Shown here in pieces: positions 36,697 through 45,697 of a stretch of 64,000 bases of DNA (positions are counted from its first letter, which is position 1; the number at the start of each line of letters is the position of its first letter). This DNA is from Streptomyces albogriseolus (GTDB lineage Bacteria > Actinomycetota > Actinomycetes > Streptomycetales > Streptomycetaceae). The notes under the pieces were generated by a model that saw nothing but the letters and a program-made list of their open reading frames with translations, did no database searches and was not told where the DNA came from. A program made the translations under genes and the position numbers. Location of the stretch: assembly GCA_014650475.1 (NCBI GenBank), contig BMVA01000003.1:524869-588868 (forward strand), given 5' to 3'.

Positions 36697-37662
36697 TCAG
36701 CTCAGTGTGACCTGGCGGTTCGTCAGACCGCCGCGCGCCCGGCGCTCGTCCGCAGTGAGCGGGGCGTCGGTCGCCAGCGCGGCGGCGAGCCGTTCGGCGA
36801 ACTCGGCGGCCGGCTTCTCCACGTCCTCCGCGCGGACCTCGCTCGGCAGGTCCCAGACCGGCACGGTGAGCCCGTGAGCGCGGAAGGAGCCGACCAGACG
36901 GGTGCCCTCGCCCAGGGAGGAGCGGCCCGCCGCGTGCAGCCGGGCGAGAGCGTCCAGAAGCTGCTCCTCCGGGTGCGGCATGACCCACCGCAGGTGGTTC
37001 TTCTCGGGCGTCTCGCACCAGTACGCGGAGTCCACGCCCGTCAGCTTCACGGTCGGGATCGCCGCCGCGTTGGCCCGCTCCAGGGAGGCGGTGACGTCCG
37101 GGGTGGCGTTCTCCGGGTCCGGGACCCAGAACTCGAACCCGTCGTGCACGACCGGCTCGAAAGAACCCTTCGGGTCGAGCAGGTCCTGGAGCCGGGGGCC
37201 GTCGGCGGGCGCGCGACGGGCTTGGACCGGGGTGCCCGGCTCGGCGGTCAGCGCGCGCTGCAGCGTGTCGGCGAGGTCGCGGCTGAGGTCCCCGGAGGGG
37301 GTGTCGTTCTGCAGGCCGAGCAGCACCGAGCCGTCGTCGCGGCGCAGCGCCGGCCAGGCCATCGGGAGCACCGTGGCCAGGGTGACGGACGGGACGCCCT
37401 CGGGCAGGCCGTCCTTCAGGGTGAGCTCGACGGTCGCGGCCGGCACCAACTCGCGCAGCGCCACCCAGTCGCACTCGCCCGGAAGGCCTTCGAACGGGCG
37501 GTGCACCAGCTCGGTCACGGCCTGGGCGGCGGCACGGCCGTGGCACGCCTTGTAGCGGCGGCCGCTGCCGCAGGGGCAGGGTTCGCGGGCGCCGACGACC
37601 GGGATCTGCCCGTCCGTGAGCTGCGGGCGCTTGGCCTTCGTCTGGGGTCGCTTCTTGGCCAT
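36697..37662 (-). CDS. SEC-C motif protein (DUF5926-like)
   Basis: This 321-aa protein has an N-terminal SEC-C zinc motif EPCPCGSGRRYKACHG (residues about 27-42), known from SecA and other proteins as a Zn-binding ribosome- or chaperone-contacting element, here after a basic start MAKKRPQTKAKRP. The rest (about 50-320) is unrecognised, with KNHLRWVMPHPEEQLLDALARLH and GSFRAHGLTVPVWDLP as visible marks. ATG 37662 gives the typical N-terminus. The function is unknown; the motif suggests contact with the ribosome or Sec machinery. Confidence 0.8.
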   Translation of the reverse strand: MAKKRPQTKAKRPQLTDGQIPVVGAREPCPCGSGRRYKACHGRAAAQAVTELVHRPFEGLPGECDWVALRELVPAATVELTLKDGLPEGVPSVTLATVLPMAWPALRRDDGSVLLGLQNDTPSGDLSRDLADTLQRALTAEPGTPVQARRAPADGPRLQDLLDPKGSFEPVVHDGFEFWVPDPENATPDVTASLERANAAAIPTVKLTGVDSAYWCETPEKNHLRWVMPHPEEQLLDALARLHAAGRSSLGEGTRLVGSFRAHGLTVPVWDLPSEVRAEDVEKPAAEFAERLAAALATDAPLTADERRARGGLTNRQVTLS

Positions 37663-37925
37663 CGTGGGTGTCTCCCGGTTACGGCTCGTCTCGTACGGCG
37701 CGAGCCTAGCCGTTCGCGCCACGGCCGACGGGAACCTGTGGACGACGGGGTGGTCCGTGGACGGCCGGGGGCGCGTCGACGGGCTCCCTTCCGGAAGCGC
37801 CGGACCCGGTGCCGCCGTCCGGGAGAGCCGACGCGGTGCCGCCGTCCGGGAGAGCCGACCCGGTGCCGCCGTCCGGGGGGAGCCGGACCCGGTACCGGCC
37901 CGCGATCCGCCCGGCGGCCGCGCCG

Positions 37926-38483
37926 TCAGTCCAGGTCGTCGAAGACGTCCGCGAAGTCCAGGCCGGTGAGGCGCGCGACCGGCGGCGCTGTCACCCGTGC
38001 GGCGAAGTCCTCGCGGCGGTGGCAGCTCCCGGCGTCCGGGTCGTGCACGTCCTCGTGGACGACGACCCACACCGTGACCTCGCCGGGCACCTCGTCGCGC
38101 ACGCCCCAGTCGTCGGAGAGCGCGGAGATGATGTTGAGCCCGCGGCCGCCGTGCGCGGTGACCGACGGGGTGGCAGGCGCTGGGCGGGTCGGGCCGCCCC
38201 CGTCGGTGACCTCGACGACGAGCCGGCCGCGCGGATCCACCCGCCAGGCCGCACGCACGTCGCCGTCCCCGGCCAGGCTGTCGCCCAGTGGCCGGCCGTG
38301 TTTGCACGCGTTGCTCAACAGCTCGGAAAGGATCAGCACGGCATCGTCGACGACCGATTCCGGGACGCCTCCGTCGCGCAGCTGCGCGCGCATCCGGCGC
38401 CTCGCCTTCCCCACGCCCGCAGGGCCATGGGGCACGGCCATGCTCGACGACGTGGGCACCTCCTGTGCCACCACCAACGCCAC
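37926..38483 (-). CDS. RsbW-like ATP-binding (HATPase) protein 2
   Basis: This 185-aa GHKL ATPase has N box LILSELLSNACKHG, G1 VTDGGGPT and G2 HGGRGLNIISALSD. The C-terminal 50 residues (DVHDPDAGSCHRREDFAAR and on) are an extension without known motif. The GTG start at 38483 follows GAAGGAGG by eight bases. It probably acts as an anti-sigma factor or kinase in a partner-switching pathway. Neither sigma nor antagonist genes are adjacent. The 313-bp spacer upstream holds no supported gene. Confidence 0.83.
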   Translation of the reverse strand: MALVVAQEVPTSSSMAVPHGPAGVGKARRRMRAQLRDGGVPESVVDDAVLILSELLSNACKHGRPLGDSLAGDGDVRAAWRVDPRGRLVVEVTDGGGPTRPAPATPSVTAHGGRGLNIISALSDDWGVRDEVPGEVTVWVVVHEDVHDPDAGSCHRREDFAARVTAPPVARLTGLDFADVFDDLD

Positions 38484-38796
38484 CCCCGAGACCTCCTTCG
38501 CCCCACGCCACGGTGTGGATGCCCCATCGGCCTGAACCGGAAACCGGCCGATCCGTGCGCGGTGACGCACTCGGAACGATCGAATACGCACCGAACGCGC
38601 CGGAGCACTCCCTGTAGTCGCATGGCTGGATTTCGTCGATGTGGCCGAGATATGAGGATGTGGGCGACCGACCCCTGGGTCAAGAGGCGGGTGGGAACCA
38701 TCGGGCCACACGGGACGGATGTGACGGCCGCGCAAGGGCCGGGGTGCGCTTTCCGGCCGGTCCGCCCGGGCCGGCGCTCCCATCGTTCCGCCCTGG

Positions 38797-39627
38797 TCAG
38801 CGCCCCAGTCGGTCCAGCACCGCGCGAGGCCGGTTGGTGATGATGGCGTCCACGCCGAGGCTCACGCACAGGTCGACGTCCGCCGGCTCGTCGACCGTCC
38901 AGACGTGCACCTGGCGCCCGGTCCGCTTCAGACGCTCGACGTAGGCGGGATGGCTACGGAGGATGCGGACCGACGGGCCCGCGATGTCCACGCCCTCGGG
39001 CAGTCGGCCGTCACGCAACCGCGGTGTGACGAATTGCATGAGGTAGACGGTCGGCAGCGTCGGGGAGGCGGTCCGCACGCGGTGCAGGGAGCGCGCGGAG
39101 AAGCTCATCACGCGCACCTGCGAGTCCTCGCGGGAGGCGGGCGCGTCCAGGCCGAACCGATTGAGCAGGGCCAGCAGCCGTTCCTCCACCTGTCCCGCCC
39201 AGCGCGTGGGGTGCTTGGTCTCGATCGCCAGTTCCACCCGGCGGCCGGCGTCGGCGACGAGCTCCAGCAGGCGCTCCAGGGTGAGCACGGAGGTGGCCTC
39301 GCGGTCCTCCGGGCGGTGCTCCCAGTCGGGCTCCTCGACGCGGGGTCCGCCCGCCGCGTCCCGGGTCTTCCACGAGCCGAAGTCGAGCGCGGCGAGGTCG
39401 GACAGCTCGAGCGCCGAGACCGCACCGCGTCCGTTCGACGTACGGTTGACGCGACGGTCGTGTACACAGACCAGGTGTCCGTCGGCGGTGAGGCGTACGT
39501 CGCATTCGAGTGCGTCCGCGCCGTCCTCGATCGCCTTGCGGTACGCGGCCAGGGTGTGCTCGGGGGCGTCCTCGGAGGCCCCGCGGTGTGCGACGACTCG
39601 GGTCAGGTGCTGACGTGCGTGGGTCAC
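38797..39627 (-). CDS. Glycerophosphodiester phosphodiesterase
   Basis: This 276-aa GDPD-family TIM barrel hydrolyses glycerophosphodiesters to sn-glycerol-3-phosphate and an alcohol. Motifs are VAHRGASEDAPEHT (His, Arg, Glu), ALECDVRLTADGHLVCVHD (Glu, Asp, His) and VHVWTVDEP. No signal peptide is seen, so it is cytoplasmic. GTG 39627 is used; the frame upstream has no family character. It recycles phospholipid head groups. Confidence 0.9.
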   Translation of the reverse strand: MTHARQHLTRVVAHRGASEDAPEHTLAAYRKAIEDGADALECDVRLTADGHLVCVHDRRVNRTSNGRGAVSALELSDLAALDFGSWKTRDAAGGPRVEEPDWEHRPEDREATSVLTLERLLELVADAGRRVELAIETKHPTRWAGQVEERLLALLNRFGLDAPASREDSQVRVMSFSARSLHRVRTASPTLPTVYLMQFVTPRLRDGRLPEGVDIAGPSVRILRSHPAYVERLKRTGRQVHVWTVDEPADVDLCVSLGVDAIITNRPRAVLDRLGR

Positions 39628-39920
39628 CGCGTCATGGTGCCACCGCTCGCCGGTGGACGGGCGGGCGGTGTGGCGTGATCGGTACGGCAGTCCGGTCGGA
39701 GTCATCGAGTGGCGCACCTTACGTGAGTAATGCCCTATATAAAGAATGACCCCGGACCCACAGGAACGGCTTACGGTGCCCTGACGGCGTGTGGGAAAAG
39801 CTGACGTCATACAAAGAGACGTGCACAGCTCCAGCTGCATCGCGCCGGACGTCAGGCGCGCGTGACATGCGGGCCCGAGTGCGACCGAGACCGAAAAGCC
39901 GTGGATCGAGGAGAGAAGCT

Positions 39921-41372
39921 GTGAGCACCGAGAACGAGGGCACCGCGGTACCCCCGGCCCCGTCGGCTCCGCCGCCCCCGGCGGATGCTCCCGCTGCTTC
40001 CGCACCCCAGGGCGCACACCCGGGGTCGGCTCCGGCGGCCGGCGACCCCTACGGCCCGCCGGCCGCCCAGGCACACCACGACGCGGGCGCGGGCGAGTCC
40101 TCGTCCGCCCCTGACCCCTCCTGGCCCCCGCCCCCGCCGCCGTCCACCCCGGCGTACGGCGGTGACGGCGGCGCCGGACACGGTGCCGCGGGCCACGGGG
40201 GTGGCGGCTGGGGCGCCGGCTGGGGCACCACGCACCAGCAGCCCGCGCCGAAGAACGGCCGTGGGCGCGGCGGGCTCGTCGCCGCGGTCCTGGTGGCCGC
40301 GCTGGTCGCGGGCGGCCTGGGCGGCGGCCTCGGCTACACGCTCGCCCGGGAGAACGACAGCGGCGGCTCGACGACCGTCTCGTCGGCCACCAGCGGCGGC
40401 AACGTCAAGCGCGACCCGGGCACGGTCGCCGCGGTCGCGGCGGCGGCGCTGCCCAGCACGGTCACCATCGAGGCGGCGAGCAGCAGCGGCGAGGGCGGCA
40501 CCGGCACGGGCTTCGTCTTCGACAAGCAGGGCCACATCGTCACCAACAACCACGTGGTGGCGGACGCCGTCGACGGCGGTAACCTCTCCGCGACGTTCCC
40601 CAACGGCAAGAAGTACGAGGCCGAGGTCGTCGGCAACGCGCAGGGATACGACGTCGCCGTCATCAAGCTGAAGAACGCGCCGTCAGACCTCAAGCCGCTC
40701 ACCCTGGGCAACTCCGACGACGTGGCGGTCGGCGACTCGACCATCGCCATCGGCGCGCCCTTCGGTCTGTCCAACACGGTGACCACGGGCATCATCAGCG
40801 CCAAGAACCGCCCGGTCGCCTCCAGCGACGGCACGGGCAGCAAGGCCTCCTACATGAGCGCGCTGCAGACAGACGCGTCGATCAACCCGGGCAACTCCGG
40901 CGGTCCGCTGCTGGACGCGCAGGGCAATGTGATCGGCATCAACTCCGCGATCCAGTCGACCAGCAACGGCGGCTTCGGCACGGGCCAGGCCGGCTCGATC
41001 GGTCTCGGCTTCGCCATCCCGATCAACCAGGCCAAGTACGTCGCCCAGGAGCTGATCAGGACCGGCAAGCCGGTGTACGCCAAGATCGGCGCGTCCGTCT
41101 CCCTGGAGGACACCACCAACGGCGCGAAGATCACCGAGCAGGGCGTGGGCGGCACCGAGCCCGTCGACCCGGGCGGCCCCGCGGACAAGGCCGGCCTGAA
41201 GCCGGGCGACGTCATCACCAAGCTCGACGACCGGGTCATCGACTCCGGCCCCACCTTGATCGGCGAGATCTGGACCCACAAGCCCGGCGACGAGGTCACG
41301 ATCACCTACGAACGCGGCGGCAAGGAGCACACCACGGAACTCACCCTGGGCTCCCGCGTGGGCGACAGCTGA
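39921..41372 (+). CDS. HtrA-type trypsin-like serine protease, membrane-anchored
   Basis: This 483-aa protein has a Pro/Ala/Gly-rich cytoplasmic tail (1-115), one membrane helix (GLVAAVLVAALVAGGLGGGLGYTLA, about 118-142), an extracytoplasmic trypsin-like domain with NNHVV (His), YDVAVIKL (Asp) and NPGNSGGPLL (Ser), and a C-terminal PDZ domain (about 380-475, DKAGLKPGDVITKLDDRV). It should degrade or refold misfolded envelope proteins. GTG 39921 follows GAGGAGA. The tail is unusually Pro-rich, common in actinobacterial HtrA homologues. It ends 64 bp before tRNA-Ser(UGA). Confidence 0.94.
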   Translation: MSTENEGTAVPPAPSAPPPPADAPAASAPQGAHPGSAPAAGDPYGPPAAQAHHDAGAGESSSAPDPSWPPPPPPSTPAYGGDGGAGHGAAGHGGGGWGAGWGTTHQQPAPKNGRGRGGLVAAVLVAALVAGGLGGGLGYTLARENDSGGSTTVSSATSGGNVKRDPGTVAAVAAAALPSTVTIEAASSSGEGGTGTGFVFDKQGHIVTNNHVVADAVDGGNLSATFPNGKKYEAEVVGNAQGYDVAVIKLKNAPSDLKPLTLGNSDDVAVGDSTIAIGAPFGLSNTVTTGIISAKNRPVASSDGTGSKASYMSALQTDASINPGNSGGPLLDAQGNVIGINSAIQSTSNGGFGTGQAGSIGLGFAIPINQAKYVAQELIRTGKPVYAKIGASVSLEDTTNGAKITEQGVGGTEPVDPGGPADKAGLKPGDVITKLDDRVIDSGPTLIGEIWTHKPGDEVTITYERGGKEHTTELTLGSRVGDS

Positions 41373-41436
41373 CCCCACCCGCCACCCCCGAACCCGTTAC
41401 CCTTGTCCCCGCGCCGCCGATCACCGGCCGGCGCGG

Positions 41437-41523
41437 GGAGGCGTGCCCGAGCGGCCTAAGGGAACGGTCTTGAAAACCGTCGTGGCAGCGATGTCACCGT
41501 GGGTTCAAATCCCACCGCCTCCG
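41437..41523 (+). tRNA. tRNA-Ser(UGA)
   Basis: This 87-nt class II tRNA has acceptor GGAGGCG/CGCCTCC, anticodon loop CTTGAAA (anticodon TGA), a long variable arm and T loop TTCAAAT. CCA is not encoded. The accessory island 41.5-44.2 kb lies directly downstream, so this tRNA may have been an integration site. Confidence 0.95.
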
Positions 41524-41542
41524 CACTGAGAACAGTGAGAAT

Positions 41543-41573
41543 GGCCCCTGACCTGGATGTCCGGTCAGGGGCC
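41543..41573 (+). terminator. Terminator of tRNA-Ser(UGA)
   Basis: A perfect 11-bp stem (41543-41553 with 41563-41573) lies 19 nt after the tRNA. The next 270 bp are of lower GC and hold no supported gene. Confidence 0.75.
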
Positions 41574-41846
41574 GCTCTCTCGTCTGCGCGCTGTGACTGC
41601 CCGGTGTTCCCCGGGGTTTCCCGCTCGATCGGGCACGGTTGGGGCACGCCCACCTTCTGATCCGTAGCTCGATGGGGGATCGGTCGGTCACGGTCATACA
41701 GGCCGCTTCATGGCCCCTCTTAGGCGCTATTGGTCGAGGCTGGTTGGTGCGGTTGCTGTACTTCCTTGCTGTACAGCTTGCCTTGTCGCCATGTTCTGGG
41801 TATGAGCCTCACCCTGCAGTCGACGCTCATAGTCCGCCCAGCCCTA

Positions 41847-42269
41847 CTAGACCCCGATCACGATCGGGAGCGCGTCCGGTCGGCCGTAGGAGAGGATGCG
41901 GGTGAGTGCCTCCCTCATGCGAGTTGTGTCCGCAGCCGGCGCATGTAGGACTGCCTCGACTACCGGGTCGTCCAGGAACAGGGCCTCCAGGGAATCGGGG
42001 TCGAGCGTGACCCGCAGGGTGTCCCCTTCCAACTCCACCGTGCGCACACATCCGTACGCGGTGCCCTGGTTGGGGGTGACAACACAGTACGAGTCGCTGC
42101 CGTTACGGATGTTCTGCGCATCGGGTTCCTCGAAGGAACATTGGAACTGAAGCTCGAAGCTCTCTCCGCCTTCTGACTCGGCAACTCCAGCCGTCATGGC
42201 AGGGTCAGGGTTGTCCGGCCCCGGCTCGTGCCACCCGTAAGCGATATTTGCAGTGAATCTGTAGGTCAC
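41847..42269 (-). CDS. Imm10-family immunity protein
   Basis: This 140-aa protein fits Imm10, an immunity family found in polymorphic toxin loci: TYRFTANIAYGWHEPG at the start, ESFELQFQCSF, YCVVTPNQGTAYGCVRTVEL and SLEALFLDDPV. Immunity proteins bind and block a cognate toxin, but no toxin gene is present in the window. GTG 42269 is the start. GC at third positions appears lower than in neighbours, and it sits in an island with a decayed transposase, so it was probably acquired. Its toxin may have been lost, or it protects against foreign toxins. Confidence 0.72.
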   Translation of the reverse strand: MTYRFTANIAYGWHEPGPDNPDPAMTAGVAESEGGESFELQFQCSFEEPDAQNIRNGSDSYCVVTPNQGTAYGCVRTVELEGDTLRVTLDPDSLEALFLDDPVVEAVLHAPAADTTRMREALTRILSYGRPDALPIVIGV

Positions 42270-42380
42270 ACGCGTGTTCTATCAGGGCCTGCAACGGGAC
42301 AATAACGTGAGGGCTCCGAAGTCAATGGCCGATTCAACTGGATACCTAAGGGCTTTCCCGCAATCCCACGAGGCTGAGGG

Positions 42381-42794
42381 TCATGCCGTGTCCGGGTCGG
42401 TGCCGATGGCACCGGCCGAGCGAAGCGAACTCCCGAGATCTCCGGTGAGGATGCGGGGGTGTCGCCGCCACCACCACAGGTCGGGGCCGGGCAGCCAGTG
42501 GAACTGGTCGAGTGCTTGGCCGTCGTCGTCGATGGTCGCGGCCTTGTACCGGTCGTCCAGAGCTTTGATCTGCGGGGTCCAGAGCTGGACGATGTGTTCG
42601 TCCAGCAGGAGCCACGCCTCGTGTAGCCAGTTTCGGCAGTAGAGATCGTTGGTGTACTCGTAGATGTCGTCGCCGTAGCCGCGCTCGATGGCGCTCACCA
42701 GGGCGGCCCACGCGTTCGCTTTTTCAGCGACCGTGAATGCCGTCCGCCAGCCGCGCTGGTGCAACAGCTCTCCTACCTCGGTTTCCGTAGCCAC
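42381..42794 (-). CDS. Hypothetical protein, 137 aa, of the accessory island
   Basis: This soluble protein is rich in Trp and acidic residues: YGDDIYEYTNDLYCRNWLHEAWLLLDEHIVQLW near residues 43-75, then HWLPGPDLWWWRRHPRIL. I do not recognise it. GTG 42794 is a guess; upstream sequence has no protein-like character. It lies 111 nt upstream of the Imm10 gene on the same strand, so the two may form an operon, and it may also be an immunity or toxin-linked protein. Confidence in coding is moderate. Confidence 0.6.
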   Translation of the reverse strand: MATETEVGELLHQRGWRTAFTVAEKANAWAALVSAIERGYGDDIYEYTNDLYCRNWLHEAWLLLDEHIVQLWTPQIKALDDRYKAATIDDDGQALDQFHWLPGPDLWWWRRHPRILTGDLGSSLRSAGAIGTDPDTA

Positions 42795-42903
42795 GGGCGT
42801 GAGGCTCTCATGCCGAATCGGTCCGGGCGACCGAGATGTGTCCCGCCAGAGGCTGGTGGGCGCCGCAGATTGGTCAAGATGAGACGATCTCGCCGTGGCT
42901 GGT

Positions 42904-43590
42904 GTGATCACGGCGTCGGAGCCGTCCTGAACAGCCCCGTTCACCGGGCTCAGCCCGCGGCAGTTCGGGAAGCTGGTGACGGTTCTGCGGCGCGAGGGTG
43001 CGGACGCGGTCCGCAAGGGCCGGCCGTGGAGCCTCCCGCTGGAGGACCGGGCACTGCTGGTGGCCGCGTACTGGCGCACGAACCTCACCATGCGGTAGCT
43101 CGCCCCGCTGTTCGGGGTCTCGAAGTCGGCGGCGGACCGGATCATCGACCACCTCGGGCCGATGCTCGCTCTCCAGACCCGCAAGCGGTTCGCGAAGGAC
43201 GCCGTGCTCATCGTGGACGGCACCCTGGTCCCCACCCGGGACCACACTGTGGCCGAGCGTTCGAAGAACTAGCGACTGCAAGGCGTGGGAGGAATCCGGC
43301 GCCAAGTCCGCCGTCGGCAAGACCGCCACGATCGCGGACGGCGGCTACCCGGGCACCGGACTCGTCATCCCGCACCGCCTCGAGACCGCCTCGAGCGCGG
43401 CCAGGACGAACTGCCGGCCTGGAAAGATGAACACATCAAGTCCCACGAGCAGGTCCGCGCCCGCGTCGAGCACGTCTTCGCCCGCATGAAGACCTGGAAG
43501 ATCCTCCGCGACTGCCGCCTCAAAGGCGACGGCGTCCACCACGCCATGCTCGGCATCGCCCGCCTGCACAACCTCGCTCTCGCCGGATAA
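42904..43590 (+). pseudogene. Decayed IS5-family transposase
   Basis: The frame from 42904 shows transposase features: GLSPRQFGKLVTVLRREGADAV, then helix-turn-helix LAPLFGVSKSAADRIIDHL, then the first acidic site VLIVDGTLVPTRDHTVAERSKN. It is broken by stop codons at 42925-42927 (TGA) and 43096-43098 (TAG). After 43270 the frame shifts and an internal piece is missing, resuming as CKAWEESGAKSAVGKTATIADGGYPGTGLVIPHR, then shifts again near 43395 into DELPAWKDEHIKSHEQVRARVEHVFARMKTWKILRDC. It is clearly inactive. I did not find clean terminal inverted repeats. Confidence 0.85.
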
Positions 43591-44217
43591 GCGAGCGGGC
43601 CGCACGGCGGGCGGCCAACCGTGCCGGGCAACGAGAGGATCATTTACGGGACAACCCTTAGTCCTCGACCTACGACTCAGCCCAGCTCCCATCCCGTCCG
43701 CCGTCGACCCACACACTGTGCCGCGTCCGCTCGGCTCTGCCTGGGTCGATGGCGGACGGGAGGCCCTCGCCGGATCGACGTTCGGCGATCAACTCCGCAT
43801 GGGGCAGGTCGGACAATATGTGACGTTCTCACTACGTCAACGGTGGCATGCGTACAGATCGGTCATTCAGGTCATGGGTGTGCTGGCGGAGCGTCGGTAC
43901 GGCTGCCGCCACGCCGTAACGGCCTCAGTGACGGAGCATCAGGTCCGGCCTGGTCGGGCCCGGCCGTGACGGTCGACGTAGCTGTGCGGAACGGCGTGGA
44001 CCGGCTGAAGGGGTCACATCCGGTCCGTCCGGATGACCGTGACGACAAGGCCCAGATGGGCTGTGGGCAGGTCCGCGCGGAGTGCTTACCGTGTCGAGCG
44101 GCGGGACGCCCGCATGTCCGGGGTGTAGCGCACTCTCGCCGCGTCCGGGCCAGCGTGTGGTCCCTCCGGCCATTGCTGGTGCACGGCCACTCGCCCGTCC
44201 GTCACCCCCTGCGGACC
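43591..44217. other. 627-bp region without a supported gene
   Basis: This stretch after the transposase remnant contains long frames on both strands, but none has family character or a ribosome site. A small inverted repeat (TGACGT 43821-43826 with ACGTCA 43834-43839) is the only structure I note. It is probably decayed accessory DNA. Confidence 0.5.
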
Positions 44218-44646
44218 TCAGACGCCGCCCGCCGGCGGGAGCGGGCCCAAGCAGGTCGTCAGGCGCATGCGGAGCAGTTCGTATGCGGGGTGGCGGCGCG
44301 GTGGAGGGCCCGGCGGGCGTATCACCGTGCGAGGGGGCGAGAGGACCTCGCCGGCGCGGAACTGTTCCAGGGTGAGGTCGAGTTCGACGCCGTTGGGGAG
44401 GCGGTTCCACCAGTGGTAGCCGTGCGGGGAGCCGTCCCGGCGGACGTCGGCGACCAGGAGGTCGCCGCCGAAGAGGTCGTTGACCACCAGGGTCGTGATG
44501 TCGCAGTGGCCCACGGACGGGTTGTCCGGGCGCCAGTCGGGCAGGTCGTCGGGTGAGCAGGTGTCGGCCGCCCAACAGGAGCGGAACGCCTTGTCGAGGA
44601 CGAGCAGGGACCACGGGGGCCGGGGGGCGGCGGCGTCACCGTTCAT
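44218..44646 (-). CDS. YunG-like protein, 142 aa
   Basis: This protein resembles YunG: LDKAFRSCWAADTCSPDDLPDW at the start, NPSVGHCDITTLVVNDLFGGDLLVADV in the middle and GYHWWNRLPNGVELDLTLEQF, then a Pro-rich tail. The conserved Cys, His and Asp could form a cysteine peptidase-like site, but that is speculation. ATG 44646 overlaps the DinB stop (ATGA), so it is translationally coupled as the last gene of a three-gene operon. Confidence 0.78.
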   Translation of the reverse strand: MNGDAAAPRPPWSLLVLDKAFRSCWAADTCSPDDLPDWRPDNPSVGHCDITTLVVNDLFGGDLLVADVRRDGSPHGYHWWNRLPNGVELDLTLEQFRAGEVLSPPRTVIRPPGPPPRRHPAYELLRMRLTTCLGPLPPAGGV

Positions 44647-45179
44647 GACGCCGCCCGCAGCATGCGGAGTTGGCCGATCTCCGTCGCGTTCTTCATCAGC
44701 TCCGCGTTGACCCAGGCCAGCATGTGCGCCTTCGTGCGGGACGGGTCGTCCGGCCAGGGGAAGGGAGCCGGGGCGTCCAGGTCGGCGTCCGTGAGGGTGT
44801 CGAGGTGGGCGAGCCACTCCGTGCGCAGGGAGCGGAGCCAGGCGATCGTGGGTTCGCCCTCGCCGGGCCACACGATCTCGGTCCGCTCCCGCGGGCGCTC
44901 CCCGCGGGCGTGGTCCAGCGTCACGCTCCACCACCAGCCTATGTGCCAGCTCACCCAGGCGACGGTGGGCACCGGCACGGGGTCGGGCTCGGTGTCCGCC
45001 CAGTCGGGGACCCAGGCGCCCTCGGGCGACCGGCGGACCGTCCAGCAGAGCGGGGCGGGCTCCCAGAGGAAGTCCTCCGGCTCCAGGCGCTCCAGGTGGT
45101 ACTCGAACAGGGACCAGGTCAGGTCGAACTGCCAGCGGAGCAGATCGGCCCGGCCGGCGGAAGGGGCGGGTACGGTCAC
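44643..45179 (-). CDS. DinB-family protein
   Basis: This 178-aa four-helix-bundle protein of the DinB/YfiT type has LLRWQFDLTWSLFEYHLERL at the start, and conserved His in VAWVSWHIGWWWSVTLDHA and TEWLAHLDTL that could bind a metal. Family members are thiol-dependent transferases (for example mycothiol or bacillithiol S-transferases). It is coupled to the flanking genes by GTGA (start 45179) and ATGA (stop). The role is unknown. Confidence 0.8.
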   Translation of the reverse strand: MTVPAPSAGRADLLRWQFDLTWSLFEYHLERLEPEDFLWEPAPLCWTVRRSPEGAWVPDWADTEPDPVPVPTVAWVSWHIGWWWSVTLDHARGERPRERTEIVWPGEGEPTIAWLRSLRTEWLAHLDTLTDADLDAPAPFPWPDDPSRTKAHMLAWVNAELMKNATEIGQLRMLRAAS

Positions 45180-45607
45180 AGTTCCTCGTCGGTGGCGAGC
45201 TGCTCCCAGTCCATGTCCAGCAAGGCCGCCTCCGCGTCACACCCCGAGGGGATGCGCGGCGTCGGCTGGAACCAGACCACGGTGAGGCGGGAGCGGTACA
45301 GGGCGCGGTCGTGTCCGGGGTCGAGTGCCTCGGAGCGGAAGCTGCCGACGCAGGTCACCCTGGGCAGCACCTCCACCGGGCCGAAGCCGCCCGCGAACTG
45401 GTCGGGGTACTCGCGCGGCGGCGGGATCAGATGCACCGGGACGCCCGGGTGGACGTGTTCGGCGGACCGCAGCGACCCGGTGATCGCGAGGTCGTTCAGC
45501 AGCTTGCACGGGTATCCCTCGAGCACGTCTCCGTACGTCGCCGACAGGCGCAGCTCGATCAGGTCCACGGAGCGGCCCGAGGTGAGGAGGACGCGGGAGA
45601 GTGCCAT
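45176..45607 (-). CDS. Hypothetical protein, 143 aa
   Basis: This protein is the first gene of the coupled operon with DinB and YunG proteins. It begins MALSRVLLTSGRSVDLIELRLSATYGDVLEGYP; later HVHPGVPVHLIPPPREYPDQFAGGFGPVEVLPRV and YRSRLTVVWFQPTPRIPSG are strand-rich. I do not recognise it. Its TGA overlaps the GTG of the DinB gene. ATG 45607 is used. Confidence 0.75.
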   Translation of the reverse strand: MALSRVLLTSGRSVDLIELRLSATYGDVLEGYPCKLLNDLAITGSLRSAEHVHPGVPVHLIPPPREYPDQFAGGFGPVEVLPRVTCVGSFRSEALDPGHDRALYRSRLTVVWFQPTPRIPSGCDAEAALLDMDWEQLATDEEL

Positions 45608-45697
45608 GGTCGGCACTTTAAGGCGCTGGTGCATGCGGGTCTTTCGAATTTCGGGCGCGTGCGCGGGAGGGCGTGGGGGGAGGAGGAACGGCAGGCC

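Noticed and set aside
37734-37746. Single DnaA-box-like site (complement of TCGTCCACA) near 37.7 kb
   Set aside because: It is isolated and imperfect; chance occurrence is likely.
43621-44556. 311-aa frame after the transposase remnant
   Set aside because: It crosses onto the opposite strand of the YunG-like gene and shows no protein-like composition or ribosome site.
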